Shown here: piece after piece, positions 6,767-7,829 of the stretch
Numbering within the stretch: the stretch's first letter is position 1
How the letters are laid out: every line of letters starts with the position of its first letter
Source of the DNA: Clostridium sp.
GTDB lineage: Bacteria; Bacillota; Clostridia; Clostridiales; Clostridiaceae
Assembly: GCA_012511315.1 (NCBI GenBank)
Contig: JAAZGI010000272.1
Coordinates: 1-7,829, forward strand
DNA length: 7,829 nt
Direction of reading: 5' to 3'
Translations under genes and position numbers: made by a program
The notes under the pieces: generated by a model
What the model was told of the DNA's origin: nothing
The model's input: the letters and a program-made list of their open reading frames with translations, nothing else
Database searches by the model: none

Positions 6767-7717
6767 TTATTCTCCCTGTTTCGTATCAAAACGCGCCAAA
6801 AGATCTTCTATTTCTAGAGCTTCTGGCCAAGTAACTTCCTTAAAACGGCGTCCTTCTGGCGTTTCTTCCTTTATAAAAGCTTTTGGTAGGTCCGTATTGT
6901 AACGAGCTTCTGTGAAAAGCCGGCCTTTTAAGCAGAGAGGTCTTCCATTGGTAGGCTTTCTTGGCCGAGCTACGCGACGTCCTTTTTTCTCCAAGATGTC
7001 AAAATTACAACCATAATCACAGGATTTACATTTAACAATGGTATGGGTGCCTTCCCAGCTTCTAATCCGAGCTTCATAAGAACGGCGGTCAATTAATGCA
7101 CCCACTGGACAAATGACAACACAGCGGTTGCAGGACACACAGGTAGACTCTTCCAAGGTTTGGTTTGAATCAGCTGAAATCTGAGTTTCAAATCCACGAC
7201 CAGCATAGCCTAACACTGCTCGATCAGGAATTGCCGCGCAAGTGCGAACGCACTTTCCACAAAGAATACACTTGGACTCATCCCTTAGGATATAAGGGGA
7301 TGAGGTATCAGTCCAACCGGCTTCGCCCGTTCCACGACGTGCGCCCTCATGTTCTCTAAACTTCACATCATAACGATAAGCATATTCTTGCAATAAGCAA
7401 TCTCCTGCCGCTTCACAGGTTAGACAGTCGTTGGGATGGTTGTCTAGATAAAGTCTTAATAGGTTTTTTCGAGTTTTTACCACGTCAGGGGATTCCGTTT
7501 CTACCACCATGCCTTCTTTTACGGCGGTGGAGCAACTAGTATCTAATCCATGGTGACCTTTGATTTCAACCAAGCACATGCGGCAAGATCCATCAAGGGG
7601 TAGGTTTTTATCGTAGCAAAGGGCCGGAATATCAATGCCATGGTCTCTACATACTTCTATGAGCATGGTGCCTTTTTTAGCTTGAACCGGCTTTCCATTA
7701 ATTGTTAATTGAACCAT
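6767..7717 (-). CDS. NuoG/HylA-like iron-sulfur electron-transfer subunit of the formate dehydrogenase complex
   Basis: A 316-residue soluble protein that should wire electrons between FdhF and the flavin subunit. It carries the same chain of cluster sites as the FdhF N-terminus: 2Fe-2S (C34, C45, C48, C62), His-Cys 4Fe-4S (H94, C98, C101, C107), two ferredoxin clusters (C150/153/156/160 and C193/196/199/203), and the 4Fe-4S site that normally opens a molybdopterin domain (C230, C233, C237, C262, with K264). It then stops just after TWPEALE, where FdhF continues into its catalytic body, so there is no active site. It is clearly paralogous to the FdhF N-terminus (shared GSCR, CLVEIKG and NHPNDCL). 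There is no H-cluster domain, so it is not a hydrogenase. TAAGGAGG precedes the ATG and overlaps the stop of the upstream gene; fdhF starts 2 nt after its own stop. The position matches HylA of the G. acidurici complex. Fe-S role firm; exact name tentative. Confidence 0.9.
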   Translation of the reverse strand: MVQLTINGKPVQAKKGTMLIEVCRDHGIDIPALCYDKNLPLDGSCRMCLVEIKGHHGLDTSCSTAVKEGMVVETESPDVVKTRKNLLRLYLDNHPNDCLTCEAAGDCLLQEYAYRYDVKFREHEGARRGTGEAGWTDTSSPYILRDESKCILCGKCVRTCAAIPDRAVLGYAGRGFETQISADSNQTLEESTCVSCNRCVVICPVGALIDRRSYEARIRSWEGTHTIVKCKSCDYGCNFDILEKKGRRVARPRKPTNGRPLCLKGRLFTEARYNTDLPKAFIKEETPEGRRFKEVTWPEALEIEDLLARFDTKQGE

Positions 7718-7722
7718 TATTT

Positions 7723-7730
7723 CCTCCTTA
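7723..7730 (-). promoter_or_regulatory. Ribosome binding site of the HylA-like gene
   Basis: TAAGGAGG lies 5 nt before the ATG at 7717. Its TAA is the stop codon of the upstream gene, so termination and initiation sites are interlocked. Confidence 0.88.
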
Positions 7731-7829
7731 CCTTAGAACCACTGCGCCAACGGGGCAGACTTCCATACAAGTACCGCATTTAATACAAGCATCTTGATCA
7801 ATCACATGAAGTTCTTTCACATTACCAGC
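7728..7829 (-). CDS. C-terminus of a ferredoxin-tipped subunit, probably NuoF/HydB/HylB-like NAD(H)-binding flavoprotein (5' part beyond window)
   Basis: Only the last 33 residues are visible, starting inside the gene. They contain one complete 4Fe-4S ferredoxin motif, CIKCGTCMEVCPVGAV (C15, C18, C21, C25 of the visible part), preceded by VKELHVIDQDA and ending VLR before TAA. NuoF-like subunits of bifurcating hydrogenases and formate dehydrogenases (HydB, HylB) end in just such a ferredoxin tail, and the operon position fits. A stand-alone ferredoxin or another Fe-S subunit cannot be excluded from this fragment. The stop overlaps the next gene's ribosome binding site, so it belongs to the same transcript. 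The gene itself is sure; the subunit identity is inferred. Confidence 0.75.
   Translation of the reverse strand, partial: AGNVKELHVIDQDACIKCGTCMEVCPVGAVVLR

Noticed and set aside
5443..6834. Several open frames of 70-99 codons on the plus strand, and a 104-codon minus-strand frame at 6158-6472, within fdhF
   Set aside because: They lie antisense or out of frame over conserved Fe-S and molybdopterin coding sequence, have no family signature and no good ribosome binding site.
6767..7717. HylA-like gene as a truncated formate dehydrogenase pseudogene
   Set aside because: All cluster ligands are intact, it has an excellent ribosome binding site, and it is tightly packed in an operon where an Fe-S subunit of this size is expected.

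Overview
The window is moderately AT-rich, and every convincing gene lies on the minus strand. It suggests an anaerobic Bacillota, most likely a clostridium or acetogen. The basis is a selenocysteine formate dehydrogenase fused to a NuoG-like iron-sulfur module, Bacillota-style RlmN sequence (CASG after the radical-SAM cysteines), strong AGGAGG ribosome binding sites and a TTG start. The genus cannot be fixed from this sequence.

Right half (about 3514-7829, read right to left): the end of an operon. It runs from the last 33 residues of a ferredoxin-tipped protein (probably a NuoF/HydB/HylB-type flavin subunit), to a NuoG/HylA-like iron-sulfur protein, to a formate dehydrogenase catalytic subunit, to a small ferritin-like di-iron protein, and then to a strong hairpin terminator. 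Gaps are 10 nt, 2 nt and a TAATG overlap. The formate dehydrogenase looks like two genes because an in-frame UGA interrupts it. The UGA sits in the family's selenocysteine context and is followed by a SECIS hairpin with a GGUCU loop, so it is one 889-residue selenoprotein. The gene order resembles the hylCBA-fdhF2 cluster of Gottschalkia (Clostridium) acidurici, whose product couples formate to both NAD and ferredoxin by electron bifurcation. Inferred electron path: formate to Mo/W-Sec site, then FdhF Fe-S chain, HylA-like Fe-S chain, and the flavin subunit with NAD(H) and ferredoxin. The ferritin-like protein is the least explained member.

Left half (1-3513, read right to left): rlmN (23S rRNA/tRNA m2A methyltransferase), an alpha/beta hydrolase of the GDSAG/HGGG (hormone-sensitive-lipase-like) type, and uvsE (UV damage endonuclease) running off the left edge. 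Gaps are 89 and 222 nt, so co-transcription is possible but unproven. The 222-nt gap holds a reading frame broken by one TAG. The 276 nt between rlmN and the terminator are AT-rich and non-coding, with a weak possible promoter and two small dyads.

No tRNA, rRNA, CRISPR array, insertion sequence or attachment site was seen.
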